From assembly GCA_025267735.1 (NCBI GenBank), contig CM046311.1:19187020-19251019 (forward strand): a DNA stretch of 64,000 nucleotides, in the 5' to 3' direction. How positions within the stretch are numbered: the first letter of the stretch is position 1; every line of letters starts with the position of its first letter. Shown here one piece after another: positions 34,650 to 47,295 of this stretch. A program made the translations under genes and the position numbers. Under the pieces are notes generated by a model. The model was not told the DNA's origin, searched no databases, and saw only the letters and a program-made list of their open reading frames with translations. The stretch comes from Mactra quadrangularis (lineage: Eukaryota; Mollusca; Bivalvia; Venerida; Mactridae).

Positions 34650-36633
34650 AATATGTGTGACATTAAAACAGAACAGAATATAACTTTTATACAGAATAGA
34701 ACTTTTATTATATACACGTGTACATGTGACATGGTATTTGGTATTTGACGATATTCTTTTACATTCTGACAAATTAAAACTAAAAATGGATCATAGTTTT
34801 GTAAAAGAAAAAGTTGCCAGCGTATTACTAATCAATGCAATACGTATGCTCAACCGATCCTATATGAACGACTTGAAAAAGAGATTGCAAAGTTTCTTGC
34901 ACAATAAAACTTTATACATGTATGTTACAAACATTCACAAACATGTTAAATGATGTCATTCATTCATCCACTGACGTTTCAGCTAAAATCAATTGTGTCC
35001 ATCAAGAACTTGTATTGCGATAATAAGTATTACATGTACAGATGAACAAGTATTGTATAAGTATCATCAGGGATTTTATATAACAAGGATTTTTAACGAA
35101 AAGTAAATGTCATAGATTTTCATCAAATTTCAATGTCGTCGCTATTTTTTCGGCCCATACTGAAAACAAGTATAACAAGTTCAAATAAAGATATTTACAT
35201 GAAATTTTGTACCAGTACCATTCAAATTGACATAAATGTTAGGAAAATGTGTTTCTAGACGATTTTGAGGTAAATTACGCTCATTGACTGTTTCGCAAAA
35301 TAATGCATTTCCCGCCGATCTGCCATTTTTAGCCCCATTTTACATCACCTAAAGTCATATTTTAGGTCATAGTTGCAACAATTTTTGTCAAAAACATCAG
35401 AAACATTTACAAGTTGCTTGCAAGACATGTACAAAAACATAAATCAAGTTTTTTAAACTCTGTAATAGTTTTTACAGCCTGCTTCAGTCAGAAATAGACA
35501 GTGTCGACCGTGAAAATTCAAAAAAGCACTTCGTTACAAACCCCTGTTCTATCTGTCTGTCGCTCTGATCGGCATACTCTCCAATGCATCGGTTTGAAAG
35601 ATTCACTCCTACTCGTTCACATTCTACCTCTGCTAAAATACTACGTGTAAACTGATATTTCTATTTTTAGACAGAGACATATAAACATTTGAATCGCATG
35701 ACTGTCACGTGGTTTTTAAAAATAGATGCAAAAATTCTCACGCCTGAAATTTCAAAATGTCGAAATGCAAAGATGTTAGACAGTTTTGCATTAGTTAGAT
35801 AATGAAAAATTAACAAAAAATGAAAGTAAACATTGATCTTTTTGAAAGTGTATCTCCGATCTTTTAACAATAAACATAGAGCAACTTATTGCACAGTGTC
35901 ATACGAGGTTGCATTCGTCACTAGTATGATCATACCATATAAGGCGTTGTTTACCCGTTCAACCAATAAAAATGCGTATAAAGTTTTTTAACTAAATCGG
36001 AATTTGGTAAACTTTAATTGGTAGTTCAAAGATTCATAGTAAAGGTCAATATCATAAATCGACTAGTTTTAAGGCAGCGGGTGAATGGAATGTATTCACT
36101 GAGCTGCGAGGGGAGTGTATGATCGGCACAGCAGACTCTTTCTTCCCGATTACTTGGATACTTTGCATGTCAAAGTACATGTACTGCATTTATACATTTA
36201 CACTTAAACACAGATCGCTAGCCCCTAAATCACATATATTTTTTAGAAAGGTATATATCAGAACTATAAGCGTATAAAATTATCATATACATGTAGTAAG
36301 CAATCTGAGACACAAAGCATCATAAAATATGCAAATAGAAAAAACAACAAAAAAACAATAACATGTACTTAAAAGTATCACATTAGAGTATAAATTCATC
36401 TCACAAAAATGACAAGGCCTATGTATGTATCTAATTTACCGTGAGTTATGAAAAACAAATTACGTTATACAAATGTACATGTATTAATTTTACTTAAGGT
36501 TTGACCCATGTATACTACTTCATCAACAAGTGTAATAATAAAATAGATATGATAAAAAGCTGCTTATACAATTTTGGAGGCCAGAACTATCCTTAAATTG
36601 ATTTCTATAAACAAGGACGACAGTATTCACTCG
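34650..36633. other. SULT-2/TRIM-2 convergent spacer
   Basis: This AT-rich spacer has no gene. It includes the AATAAA at 34903-34908. A roughly 240-bp stretch near 35,045-35,285 is absent from unit 1, and about 35,570-36,110 is present only here. 36,120-36,400 matches the TRIM-1 3' flank. Confidence 0.5.
34903..34908 (+). promoter_or_regulatory. Candidate poly(A) signal AATAAA of SULT-2
   Basis: AATAAA lies about 250 bases past the SULT-2 stop codon. The aligned SULT-1 position reads AATAAC. Confidence 0.4.
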
Positions 36634-36768
36634 CCCTACAATATAGACCAAGAAAAGAAGTACAAGTGGATGAGTAGATTTTCAGAGCTCTATCAGTACA
36701 GACAGTAAACCCGTTCTAGATTTTGTTGTACAACTCCATGACTTACAAATTGTACATAGTATTAACTG
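36634..36768 (-). pseudogene. Extra TRIM C-terminal tail module downstream of TRIM-2
   Basis: This roughly 135-bp segment duplicates the last codons and 3' flank of TRIM-2. Read on the minus strand, positions about 36,750-36,693 still give an open tail, FVSHGVVQQNLERVYCLY plus stop. The tail is parallel to but different from those of TRIM-1 and TRIM-2. It has no upstream propeller of its own and would lie in the TRIM-2 3' UTR. Confidence 0.75.
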
Positions 36769-36829
36769 ACCCTACAAAATAGACAAAGAAAATTAGGTGC
36801 AAGTGAACTACTGGGTTCTCATAACTCTG

Positions 36830-39156
36830 TCAGTACAGATGGTAAACCCGCACTAGGTTGTGTGCAAAATTTCCATGACTTACAAACATTCTTTTAAGTC
36901 TTGGATGAATACTGACAGACCGTGGGTATTTTGGACAGTTTGTCTTATCAACAATAATTCCACGTTTCTGTCCATTTCTATCGCACTGAACAATTGTATG
37001 TAAAATATAGTTTGCAACAATTACATTTCCATCACTATCAACACAAACACCATCAGGTCTTATATCAGGATCTGTAATTGTCTCAATGTAATCACATTGA
37101 CCATTGAAACAAACCAAGCCTTTCTTATTATCACCTACAAACAATCTATCATTCTTGTTATTAAATGTGATATGATGACTGCATCCAAACAGAGCTTGTC
37201 CATTATTGTCACTTGTAACGGTCTTCAATATATTACCAGACATATCATACATGTACAATGACTTGCTTTCGTCGGTAATATATAGTTTATCATCATTATA
37301 TGCTATACCGTAACTCTTACCATGATTCATTTTGATTGAACGGGTCAATGACAACTTATCATGAAGTGATACTAATTGAACCACATTTTTACATGCAACA
37401 GCTACCTCATTATCTCCTACCATGCATACATCATTAGGACTTTTAGGCACCTTACAATAGTCGATTAATGTTGATGATGGGATATTAAAACGTTTAAGCT
37501 TGTTGTTCCAATAGTCAGTAAACAGAACTGTGTCATCAACGATACATGATCCAGTTATATTACAGCCCGATGTACCGTCCTGTAGTGTGACGTTCATATC
37601 ACATATCTTTGTATATCTATATAGATCTTTATTTCTTGATAACGTGGCTAATATGTTTCCTATACTTTGCTTACTCTCTAAGCTGGTTTTTAATTCTTCA
37701 AACGGCTTAAATATTACCTCTGCATGGCGGACACTTGAAGACAAAATTTCATCTGTGTCAATGGTTTTGATATATTGTTGAGCGATCTTAGAACAGACAA
37801 ATTGTTGAGCTATATTTCCTGTATCTTGCATTAGTAGTTGTTGTAGATTATTCAAGTGGTCAATGGAATCTTCGTATTTCTTCCTTTCGTCTAGGAGCTG
37901 TGTTTCCAATTTCTGGTATTCATTTTCAATGTCCTTGATAGACGTTTCTTCTAACTTTCTCAGCAGTTGTTCCATTTCCATTCTGAAATCATTAGCAGCT
38001 TTGATGGCAGTTTCTTTTGATTCTCGTAGGTGTTGAAGAATGTCATCACTTACAATCTGTCGTTCATTCATATCGTCTAGCATTCTGCTAATATCAGAAC
38101 CAGTTTTAGATGTATCTGTTTTACTGTATAGTTGATTAATGTTGTCAGAAACAGACATCATACCATCACAGGTTCTGAAATATTATATAACAACTTAATG
38201 TATATTTTGTTATAGGAAGTTTTAAATGTTGTTCAAAAACATTGCATTTGTTGACCGTACCAAATCATAGTAGGATCATTTCCACTGTAATATTTTCGTT
38301 TTCTGGTTTTACCCAGGTGTTTTTTCAGACTCTCAGATTGGGAAATATATCTAAGTTAACTCACTAAACATTTATATAAAAGTTATTTTATACGGTACTG
38401 TGAAAAAAACATTTAGTTTGGTCAAAATTTAAACTACATTAAAAACTTTAGTTTCCTCAATGTATACGGATAATGATTTGCAACATCTCACAGTTGTCAT
38501 TTTATCAAGGCGGTTCATAAAAAAAATGTGAAAATTTTATTTAAAGTACAATGGCCCTTTTGCCAAGCTTCTGTTGTATAGTTTATATTTTTACAAAACA
38601 CATGCAATTATGTACAAGTTTTCTACAGGTTCTATGACAGAACAAAAAATACTTTCTTTCCTTGTAACGTCTGATACATATTTGTATAGAAAAAAGTAAA
38701 CAAAGTCCGATTGACATTTGTAAATCAATATTCGTGTTTAAAATTAGTATATATTTTTGTCCTCTCTTGTGTTTAAATTTAGATAGATTTATATTTAGAA
38801 CAAATCAGTGTTACTTACCTGTGATCTTCTGCTGCACAAATATAACAACACACACCGTCATGGCCCTTACAAAACATATCCAATAGTTTCCCTGTATGTT
38901 TATAACACTGTTTTATCGGAAATGCAGGTAGAGTCCTTGGTTGTCCTTGTATCTTTACTGAAGACCAGTCCATGAATGAATGTCTCTTAAATGACGGAAT
39001 CCATTTATGAGCTGACAAACAATCCTGACAACAATATCGCTGACATTCTATACAATATTTTAACGCTTTTTTAATGACATGATCCTCGGCACAAGATGTA
39101 CAATTGTAATCAAAAGTCTCCTCCGACATTTTCACTTTACTATCTCCAGTCGCCAT
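36830..39156 (-). CDS. TRIM-like B-box/coiled-coil/propeller protein, copy 2 (TRIM-2)
   Basis: Exon 1 is 38819-39156 and exon 2 is 36830-38174, with a phase-2 intron of only 644 bases; the product is 560 aa. The architecture is as in TRIM-1: two B-boxes with zinc ligands kept, no RING, a coiled coil, and an NHL-like propeller. I start at MATGDSK, as in the other two copies; an in-frame Met ten codons upstream (39186) is possible but not shared. It is the most diverged of the three in the B-box and coiled-coil parts (for example H45 to Q, IECQ, KHTGKLLDMFCKGHDG). Its C-terminal blades share several residues with TRIM-1 that TRIM-3 lacks (HPRLKRMFVSHG, NGQKRGIIVDKT, QALFGCS). A spare tail module lies just past its stop. 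Confidence 0.9.
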
Positions 39157-40429
39157 CTTGTAAACTTTGTCATAGTCGATAATCACAGGTGTGTATGTAG
39201 TGTAATTTTTGGGGATTATGTTTCATAGTCAGGTCTACTTTCGGTTTCGTTTTTGTTTTGGAAGTATTAATCAAACCAAATATACATTTATAGTTATAAT
39301 GTATACAAACTGTAAATTTTAGATGGATTTAAAATGTTCAAATGTTTAACGAGTTATTTATGTATGTTAAATACATTATTAAATAGATGAATTAACCAAA
39401 CTTTCTTTAAGTATGAATCACTACGTTTCTTGCGCATCTGTCTTTGTTTGTTATTTTGTTTTAAAGTCGGGCGAATCCCTATACTGTACACATTTCCATA
39501 GTTTTTCATTTTGGTTCCCCTTGAAAAAATACTAGATCCGCCCTTGTGTTTCATTATACTGACCTACAAATCATTTACGAAAAATGTATTTGTAGATATA
39601 AAGAAAGATTTTGAGAAATTGTATGAATTTAAAACAGTAGCCGGGTAACCCCCATCCTTTAAATATAAGAGAAAACTGCTACACAAGTACCAATGTCGAA
39701 GTTGAAGATAATAAAAAAATATTCAGAAAAAACATGTTAATAACAGCAGGACAAGTTCGAGGTCCTGTACAACAAATAGAAAGAAAATAAAAGGCGACAC
39801 AGGAATCTCAGATTTCGTGATAATACGTGATTATCATGAAATGAAAACCTAGAGAGCTAAAAGCCACAAAAGCAAGGTATATAGTCACGTGATTTTCTGA
39901 TTGTATACAAATTTCATTTTATCTTCAAAATCTTGCAGTAACCAAAATATAGAGTCGAATTAAATTCTGCATTAAAAAATTATCACAATTCTATGTCCGA
40001 AAATGTCCATGTTACATTGTCACTTGTTATTGTTTACTTTAAATTCTTTGCACAAATTAATTTTGCAAATGACCTAGTTTAACGTTTGATTTGATTTTTG
40101 TGCAGCAGATAGTTACCTAGCGATTAATATAAACAGGTGCAAACGAGAAATTGGTGAAAAGCATATGCTTGTTAACCTTATAAGTTTTTTGTGTTAATCA
40201 CGTGACTACATATAATAAAATGATGTATGTGATTTACATATCAAGTTTAAATCGTATAAGTGATAAAAACCATTATGAATGATTTTAATCTGTTATATTT
40301 CCTTTGTAAATACATACATTTATACATGTTTAGAGTAATGTTTACATAACAGAAGATAAAGTATTTCTAGATTGTAATGAAGAGTTCAGAATGATTTTAT
40401 AAGATGTAAGGTAAAATGACAGCAGTTCA
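39157..40429. other. Upstream region of TRIM-2
   Basis: No gene is seen. About 39,600-40,280 aligns loosely with TRIM-1 and TRIM-3 upstream DNA, including 'aacaggtgcaaacgagaaat' and 'aatcacgtgact'. These shared blocks are the best candidates for promoter-linked sequence of the TRIM family here. Confidence 0.45.
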
Positions 40430-40715
40430 ACCCGGATCTATGGCACATCACGCTACGTGCAACATTTCGAATGAAGTGTCTCGAAAGGTTGTTGGTTCGA
40501 GCCTGGTTCATACTAGTCATACCCTTCTATTAAATTTAAATAATTTCGATTTTACTCCATTATTAAGGTATACGCAAGCGTAGTCGGTCTTATGGAAAGG
40601 TGAATGCTAGGTACAGACGAAGTCCCAGAAAAGCTTGGTTGGGTAAGCCGGCCTCTGTAAAATTACTATAATTTGTATTGAGACGGCATATATCCAATAA
40701 AAGAAACCATTAAGT
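40430..40715 (+). repeat. tRNA-derived SINE between TRIM-2 and TRIM-3
   Basis: The head has B-box-like 'ggttggttcgagcctggttc'. The body has 'ttattaaggtatacgcaagc', 'ggaaaggtgaatgctaggta' and 'gacgaagtcccagaaaagc', ending near 'ccaataaaagaa'. The layout is the same as other SINEs in the window. Confidence 0.5.
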
Positions 40716-41257
40716 TAGCACACTTCTCTTGTATCCGGTGTAATCTGCCTTCACACCCATGAGTCGTTAATGCACGGAAAGTCCCAGATGAGAACCATAT
40801 AGCTTGTATATGAATATGGTCATAAAACTATTATGTCAAGGACTTTAACTCATTCATTTGAAATTAATTTCACTTTGTCACTATATTTTTATTTAATACC
40901 TAGTCGAAAATGTGCCAGTAATGTCGACCATATTTGATTTTAAATAAACATGAACTATTTTAAAAATAGAATTAAAAGTCTTATATTATTAACGCAACTA
41001 CCAATAAGACATAGAAAATAAATATATTTGTATATATACATCAGTTGTTAACAATACGTTCATATTTTCATATAAGAAAACTTGATAAAGGTAAACTTTT
41101 CGGGGAATTAAAGATTTTTCATCAAGACAATGTGTTATTATTTGTTCTAACATGAAACTATCGGGGCAAGGGTAACGTTAGTGCACTTTAGAACTTTGTT
41201 TAACCCAATGGGCAATTGTCTCGCTAATCCAATCCCATGACAAGCCACAAACTGTAA

Positions 41258-42035
41258 TGTTTTTAAATTATCATGCTAGCCAAAATCTACAAAGTATGCA
41301 AATATAGCTTTGTTGGCTAGGGTTTGTCAGGATGATATCATTGACTAATTTATCAGTCTAGCCACAGCCTACTAAGTATGTAAGTACTAGCTTTGTTGTC
41401 TAGTGTTTGTCAGGGTGACATCTATGACTAATTTATCAGGCTAGTCACAACCTACAGTGTATGTAAGTACTAGCTTTGTTGTCTAGTGTTTGTCAGGATG
41501 ACATCAATGACTAAATTATCAGGCTAGCCACAACCTACAGTGTATGTAAGTACTAGCTTTGTTGGCTAAGGTTTGTCAGGATGACATCTATGACTAATTG
41601 ATCAGGCTAGCCACAACCTACAGTGTATGTAAGTACTAGCTTTGTTGGCTAAGGTTTGTCAGGATGACATCTATGACTAATTGATCAGGCTAGCCACAAC
41701 CTACAGAGTATTGTTGGCTAGGGTTTGTCAGGATGACATCAATGACTATATTATCAGGCTAGCCACAACCTACAGTGTATGTAAGTACTAGCTTTGTTGG
41801 CTAGTGTTTGTCAGGATGACATCAATGACTAAATTATCACGCCATCCACAAACTACAGTGTATGTATGTACTAGCTTTGTTGGCTAGTGTTTGTCAGGAT
41901 GTCATCAATGACGAAAATATCAGGCTAGCCACAACCTACAGAGTATGTACGTACTAGCTTTGTTGCTAGTGTTTGTCAGGGTGACACCAATGATTCAATT
42001 ATCGAACTAGCCACTTCTTGCAGAGTATGTAGTCA
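41258..42035. repeat. 83-bp tandem repeat (about 9 copies)
   Basis: The unit contains 'ggctagccacaacctacagt', 'gtatgtaagtactagctttg', 'ttggctagtgtttgtcagga' and 'tgacatcaatgactaaatta' in order. Outer units are more diverged and one unit (near 41,705) lacks an internal block. 'ctagcc(ac)aac' can pair with 'gttggctag' in each unit. It is found only between TRIM-2 and TRIM-3. Confidence 0.9.
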
Positions 42036-43040
42036 GTGAAATTCTGTTTACAATTATCTAATTAAAATAAAACAATACACCTGGTCTGTTCACAATATTT
42101 ATTTATTGAAGTGACTGAAAACAAGACTTTTTAATACAGAAAAAGTTATTTATACTAAAAGACTTAAAGAACATGAAAATGATGAATAAAATATGAAGGA
42201 TGAGTACTCAAACATCTTAACCAAAATATCAACTATTGATAATTTGAGAAATCCAAATACACAAAAATGTACAACTCTTAGCATTACATAATATGCAAAT
42301 ACAATAGTCAACAACTACTGAATACAATACAAAAATATTTACATCAAAATACTCAAGTATCAAATAAAAGTACACAATATTTCACACTAAATACTAAATA
42401 AGTATTCAAAATAACTAAAATATACTTTTCCCTATAAAATTCCCATAATACAAATCTATGATCATGACCATTGAACAATATTGTAGGAAAACTGGCATCT
42501 TATTACATATTGTAATTCTAATAATTCTCAATGTCAAGTTTTAAAAATGTATTAATAATTATTATATATGGACAAAATAGAAATAAAAATTTTTTCCTAT
42601 CAAAGGGGGATAACAACTTACTGTCATAAAACATTTTCATTACTAATTTTGCAACATAATGTTATTTTATAAATCGAATTGATGCAAACTGATTGATAAA
42701 ATGTAATGAATGAAAATTAATTTGTATTTTATAATGTATTTCAAAAATTGATTACTATAAATCGACCTTAAGTGAATTATACCTTAAACTTAACACTTAG
42801 TAACAATAACATTATAGTCAATTTCAATGAAATAGATAGTAAAAAAACAAGTATTATTCAGTATACCAGTTCTGAAATTTCCTTGTAAAATGTCTATGTA
42901 TAAACTTGAATAATTCCGGTTTTTAAAAATTGTGAAACTAAGCAAATGATGAAACTATGTCTTAAGAAATATATGATAATTTTGTGAATATGATATAAGA
43001 AAATTTACATGTCATATTTTCTAACTGCCAGGATTGCAAA
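42036..43040. other. TRIM-3 3' flank
   Basis: This AT-rich region has no gene. 'aaactaagcaaatgatgaaac' and the surrounding sequence resemble the TRIM-1 3' flank near 11,150. A long run of short A/T tracts fills most of it. Confidence 0.5.
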
Positions 43041-43261
43041 GATTGTGTAGTTCTGTCAGTACAGATGGTACACCCAAGGCAAATTGGTGAGTGGATTTTA
43101 TAGTTCTGTCAGTGCAGACAGTAAATCCGTTCAAGATTTTCTGCATTCGAATAACCCTAACCCTAGATTAAACAATGTCGACAGCACAAAGTATCTACTT
43201 GCCCTACGATAAAGCTCAAGAAAATGAAGAACAAGTAGATAAGTGGATTTTTATAGCTCTG
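43041..43261 (-). pseudogene. Two extra TRIM C-terminal tail modules downstream of TRIM-3
   Basis: On the minus strand, 43,147-43,109 reads AENLERIYCLH plus stop, and about 43,082-43,056 reads LPWVYHLY plus stop. Both parallel the true TRIM-3 tail AENLVRVYHLY. They alternate with 'gtggatttt(a)tag(t/c)tctgtcag'-type flanks, so the 3' end of the gene has been reiterated. Confidence 0.7.
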
Positions 43262-46200
43262 TCAGTACAGATGGTAAACCCGTACTAAATTTTCTGCAAA
43301 AATTTTTCCAGAGCTGACAAACATTAGTTTTAGTCTTGAATGAATACTGACAGACCTTGGGAGTTGTGGACCATTTGTCTCATCAACAATTATTCCACGT
43401 TTCTTTCCATTTCTATCACACTGAACAATAGTCTTTAAATTAAAGTTTGCAACAATTACATTTCCATGACCATCAACACAAACACCATCAGGTCTCATAT
43501 CAGGATCAGTAATAGTCTCAATGTAATCACATTCAGCATTGAAACAGACCAAGCCTTTCTCTTTATCACCTACAAATAATCTATTATTCTTGTTATTAAA
43601 TGCGATATGATTGCTACAGCCAAGCAGAGCTTGTCCATTATTATCACTGGTAACAGTATCCAATATATTACCAGACATGTCATACATGTACAACGACTTG
43701 CTTTCGTCGGTAATGTATAGTTTATCATCATTATATGCTATACCGTAACTCTTGCCGTGATTCATTTTGATTGAGCGGGTCAATGATAACTGATCATGAA
43801 TTGATACAAATTGAACGACATTCTTACATGCAACAGCTACCTCATTATCTCCTACCATACAAACACCACATGGACTTTCAGGCACATTACAATAATTTAT
43901 CAGTGATAATGAGGAGATATTAAAACGTTTCAGCTTGTGGTTCCAACAGTCAGTAAACAGAACTGTGTCAGCTACGATACATGATCCAGTTATAACACAA
44001 CTCAATGCATCGTCCTGCAGTTTGACATTCATATCACATACCTTTGTGTATTTGTATAGATCTTTGTTTCTTGATAACGTGGCTGATGTGTTTCCTAAAC
44101 ATGGTTTACTCTCTAAGCTGGTTTTCAATTCTTCAAGCGGCTGGAATATTACCTCTGCATGGCGGACATCTGAAGACGAGACTACATTTGATTCAATGAT
44201 CTTGATATATTGTTGAGCGATCTTAGAACAGACAAATTGTTGAGCTATATTTTCTGTATCTTGCATTAGTAGTTGTTGTAGATTCTTCAAGTTATCAATT
44301 GAGTCTTCGTATCTCTTCCTTTCGTCTAGAAGCTGTGTTTCCAATTTCTTGTATTCATTTTCAATGTCATTGATAGTCACTTCTTCTAACTTTCTAAGCA
44401 GATGCTCCATTTCCAATCTATAATCATTAGCAGCTTTGATGGCAGTTTCTTTTGATTCTCGAAGTTGTTGAAGGATGTATTCACTTACATTTTGTCGTTC
44501 ATTCATATCGTCTAGCTTTCTGTTAATATCAGATCCAGTTTTAGATGTAACTGTTTTACTGTATAGTTGATTAATGTTGTCAGAGACAGAGATCATACCA
44601 TCACAGGTTCTGAAATATTATGAAACAACTTGACGTGTAACATATATATGATCGTGAGTTTATGAGGTTCAGTAAAAATATTAAATCTGGTAAAAATACA
44701 CTGGTAAAACTTTAGGACGTCTTCCCCACTGCGAATGGAGAATAATTATCTTAAGACTGTAAAACACAATCGACAGTCGTTTTCTTAGCATGATCCATGA
44801 TTAAAACATTTTTGAAATATTGTATTCGAAGTACAATGCCTCATACGCCGTGTTTCTGCGTATTTCAGAATAAAATATTCAATTATGTACAAGTTTTCTA
44901 TGGAATCTATGTTTAAACTTCTTTCTCTCATAATGTCTGATATAATATATACATTTGTGTAAACAATAACAGAGAAAGTCCGAAATCTTTTTGTAAGACA
45001 ATATTGCAGATATAACAGGGGCGGATCCAGGACTTTTTACTACGGGGGGTTCGAACAATTTCTAGGGGGTCAAACTTTCAAACCACTATCACATTATACA
45101 CTTTCTGCAGAATAATGTAACATATTAATAATAAAAAAATACATAGGCATTAAATATATGTTAAGCAGCGAGAAAAATTGCTTCATGCTACTTATAAATG
45201 ACTTAAACTCAAGAAATACACTTATGGACAGGTACATTTTTTTTAATTCTAGGGGTTCCGCACCCATTTAATGTTGGTTGTGTAACAAGTTCTTACAACT
45301 AATATCACTTTTAAGCCAGATGCCTTCTCCATTACTAAGCAATAAGACTAAAGTTTTTGTGCATAGAAACAAAGAAATGGCTTCTAAACAAGATTCGAAC
45401 CCACACAGAGGGTACAAGTCAACCGTCATAGCTGCTTTGCTACAAACACACATCGGAGTATACTTGTAATATTATCGATGAAATATCAATGAAGTATATA
45501 ATTCTTTATAGAGATTTGTATGTTTCTTTCCATTCATTACTGATTTTTTTAGGTAAAAGGTGATGGCTTGCTGGGAGCTGTAATGATATCGCAATATTCC
45601 AGAACACTGACACGGTGTTATCGTGTAAATGGAATAGGTCTGAAACCCGATACTAAATTAAACGACAATAATTATAATATTGATTATATGATTAATTTCG
45701 CGGTTAAAATTCTGTTTTCATAAACATCTTCAGCCAAATATACACTCATGACCGAGTGGTTACGACGTTGGGCTGGAAATTATTGGACTGCCAGCCCTGC
45801 ATTCGAATCCCATCGAAAACCTCTTTGTTTCTTTGAGCTAAAAACTTTATCCTTCCTGCTTAGAACTGAGGAAACAGGAAGCGGACTCAAATATGACTTA
45901 TCTAAGTTCGAGGGTCGATCAACAAATGCGCAACTTGCCATAAAACTAAGTGCAACTCGACATATTTGAAAACCTTATAATGTAGTTCAATAACTCAGCT
46001 TTAACACAGGTACAACTTTTCAAGGTAATACAACTTAGCTAATGCATTTGATCTGATATTTTATCAATTCAAAACTGGCAAAAATTTGATATGAGGTAGA
46101 TATGCGCATGCGTGTGTGTTGCTTTGAGACTATGATTTAAATAGAAATATAGTAAACACAATTTGGTTAAGTAATGGTTCAGTTGTATGAATGGCATGTT

Positions 46201-47295
46201 AAATAGTATTGTAATGAACAAATAGCAGAAAATAAAGATAGGTACAGCAAATGTCTAAGAATTAACCCTTGTATATTACTCATCCGGTTTAACTCGTCGG
46301 GCATTTTCGTCGAAAGTTTTCGTTTTGCGATTTATACGTAAGCCTTTCTTGCGAAAGTCTTAAAATGGTCCGACTGACGAATTCATATATTTCTTGGAAT
46401 ATACCTAGGGGCATTTATCTGCTTGAAGGTTCGAAAAAAGCGTAACAATGAAATTGTATATTAAAATTAAAATTTTGCAGTACAATATCTTACTAAATGT
46501 CAACATCCGAAAACAATAGTTTCATTCAGTCTTCAACTGAGGAACAATACAATATTTTTTTTTCTATAATGTCTACATTTGCATGTATTCGATAATTACA
46601 CTGTTAATCGATCGATTCAAATTTATACAAAAAAATCAATGTTCAAGCATGAAATTCTCATGATTTCGCCGATTTTTTTCGGTGCAATAAAAAAATACTC
46701 CAATGATAGTTTATCCTACCTGAATGCCAACTACTACAAGATTACAAAGCTCAAGGTCTGTTATCCCCCGGATAGATAGCCTTAGACTAGCTAAACAAAA
46801 GTAAACTTGAATTATTCAATTGAGAGATAAAATGAAGGCTTGTGAGTCCCGGACTAAGGCTTAAACTAGACTAAATAAAACTTGAATTATGCAATCGGTC
46901 CATTTTGTATATTAATTAACATAGGTTTAATATTAAGAGTAAATCAAGTTTACTCACCTATGATCTTCTGCTGCACAAATATAACAACACACAACATCAT
47001 GGTCCTTACAAAACATATCCAATATTTTCCCAGCATGTTTGCTACACTGTTTCGTAGGACATGCAGGTAGAGTCATTGGTTGTCCTTGAATCTTTACTGA
47101 AGAACAGTCCATGAATGAATGTCTCTTAAATGATGGAATCCATTTATGAGCTGACAAACAATCATGACAACAATATCGCTGACATTCTGTACAATATTTT
47201 AAAGCTTCTTTAATTACATGGTCCTCGGCACAAGAAGTACAATTGTAATCAAAAGTCTCCTCCGACATATTCACTTTACTATCTCCAGTCGCCAT
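43262..47295 (-). CDS. TRIM-like B-box/coiled-coil/propeller protein, copy 3 (TRIM-3)
   Basis: Exon 1 is 46958-47295 and exon 2 is 43262-44609, with a phase-2 intron; the product is 561 aa, one residue longer than the others because of a longer tail (SSGKIFAENLVRVYHLY). It has two B-boxes, a coiled coil and a propeller, and no RING. The B-boxes, intron and coiled coil are nearly identical to TRIM-1: about five differences in the first 195 residues of exon 2. The propeller differs at about 50 of some 248 positions, with changes clustered between invariant blade cores. The intron carries the same repeat set as TRIM-1 but lacks about 225 bases (14,722-14,950 in TRIM-1). It diverges from ECTO-2 across about 4.6 kb. 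Confidence 0.9.
45018..45265. mobile_element. 'gggcggatccagg' dispersed element in TRIM-3 intron
   Basis: This is positionally the same insertion as 13,194-13,443 in TRIM-1, starting 'ggggcggatccaggac'. It was inherited through the duplication. Confidence 0.5.
45315..45470 (-). repeat. tRNA-derived SINE (minus), TRIM-3 intron
   Basis: This is the counterpart of 13,490-13,650, facing the plus-strand copy at 45,748-45,935. Confidence 0.5.
45748..45935 (+). repeat. tRNA-Ser-like SINE (plus), TRIM-3 intron
   Basis: This is the counterpart of 13,925-14,110, with head 'gaccgagtggttacgacgtt' and B-box 'attcgaatcccat'. Confidence 0.55.

Noticed and set aside
41258..42035. CRISPR-like array
   Set aside because: Units are contiguous with no unique spacers, and this is animal nuclear DNA. 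It is a plain satellite.
36693..43147. Template/variable repeat system like a diversity-generating retroelement
   Set aside because: Tail modules show ordinary substitutions with no adenine bias, and no reverse transcriptase is seen. Conversion or crossing-over is enough to explain them.
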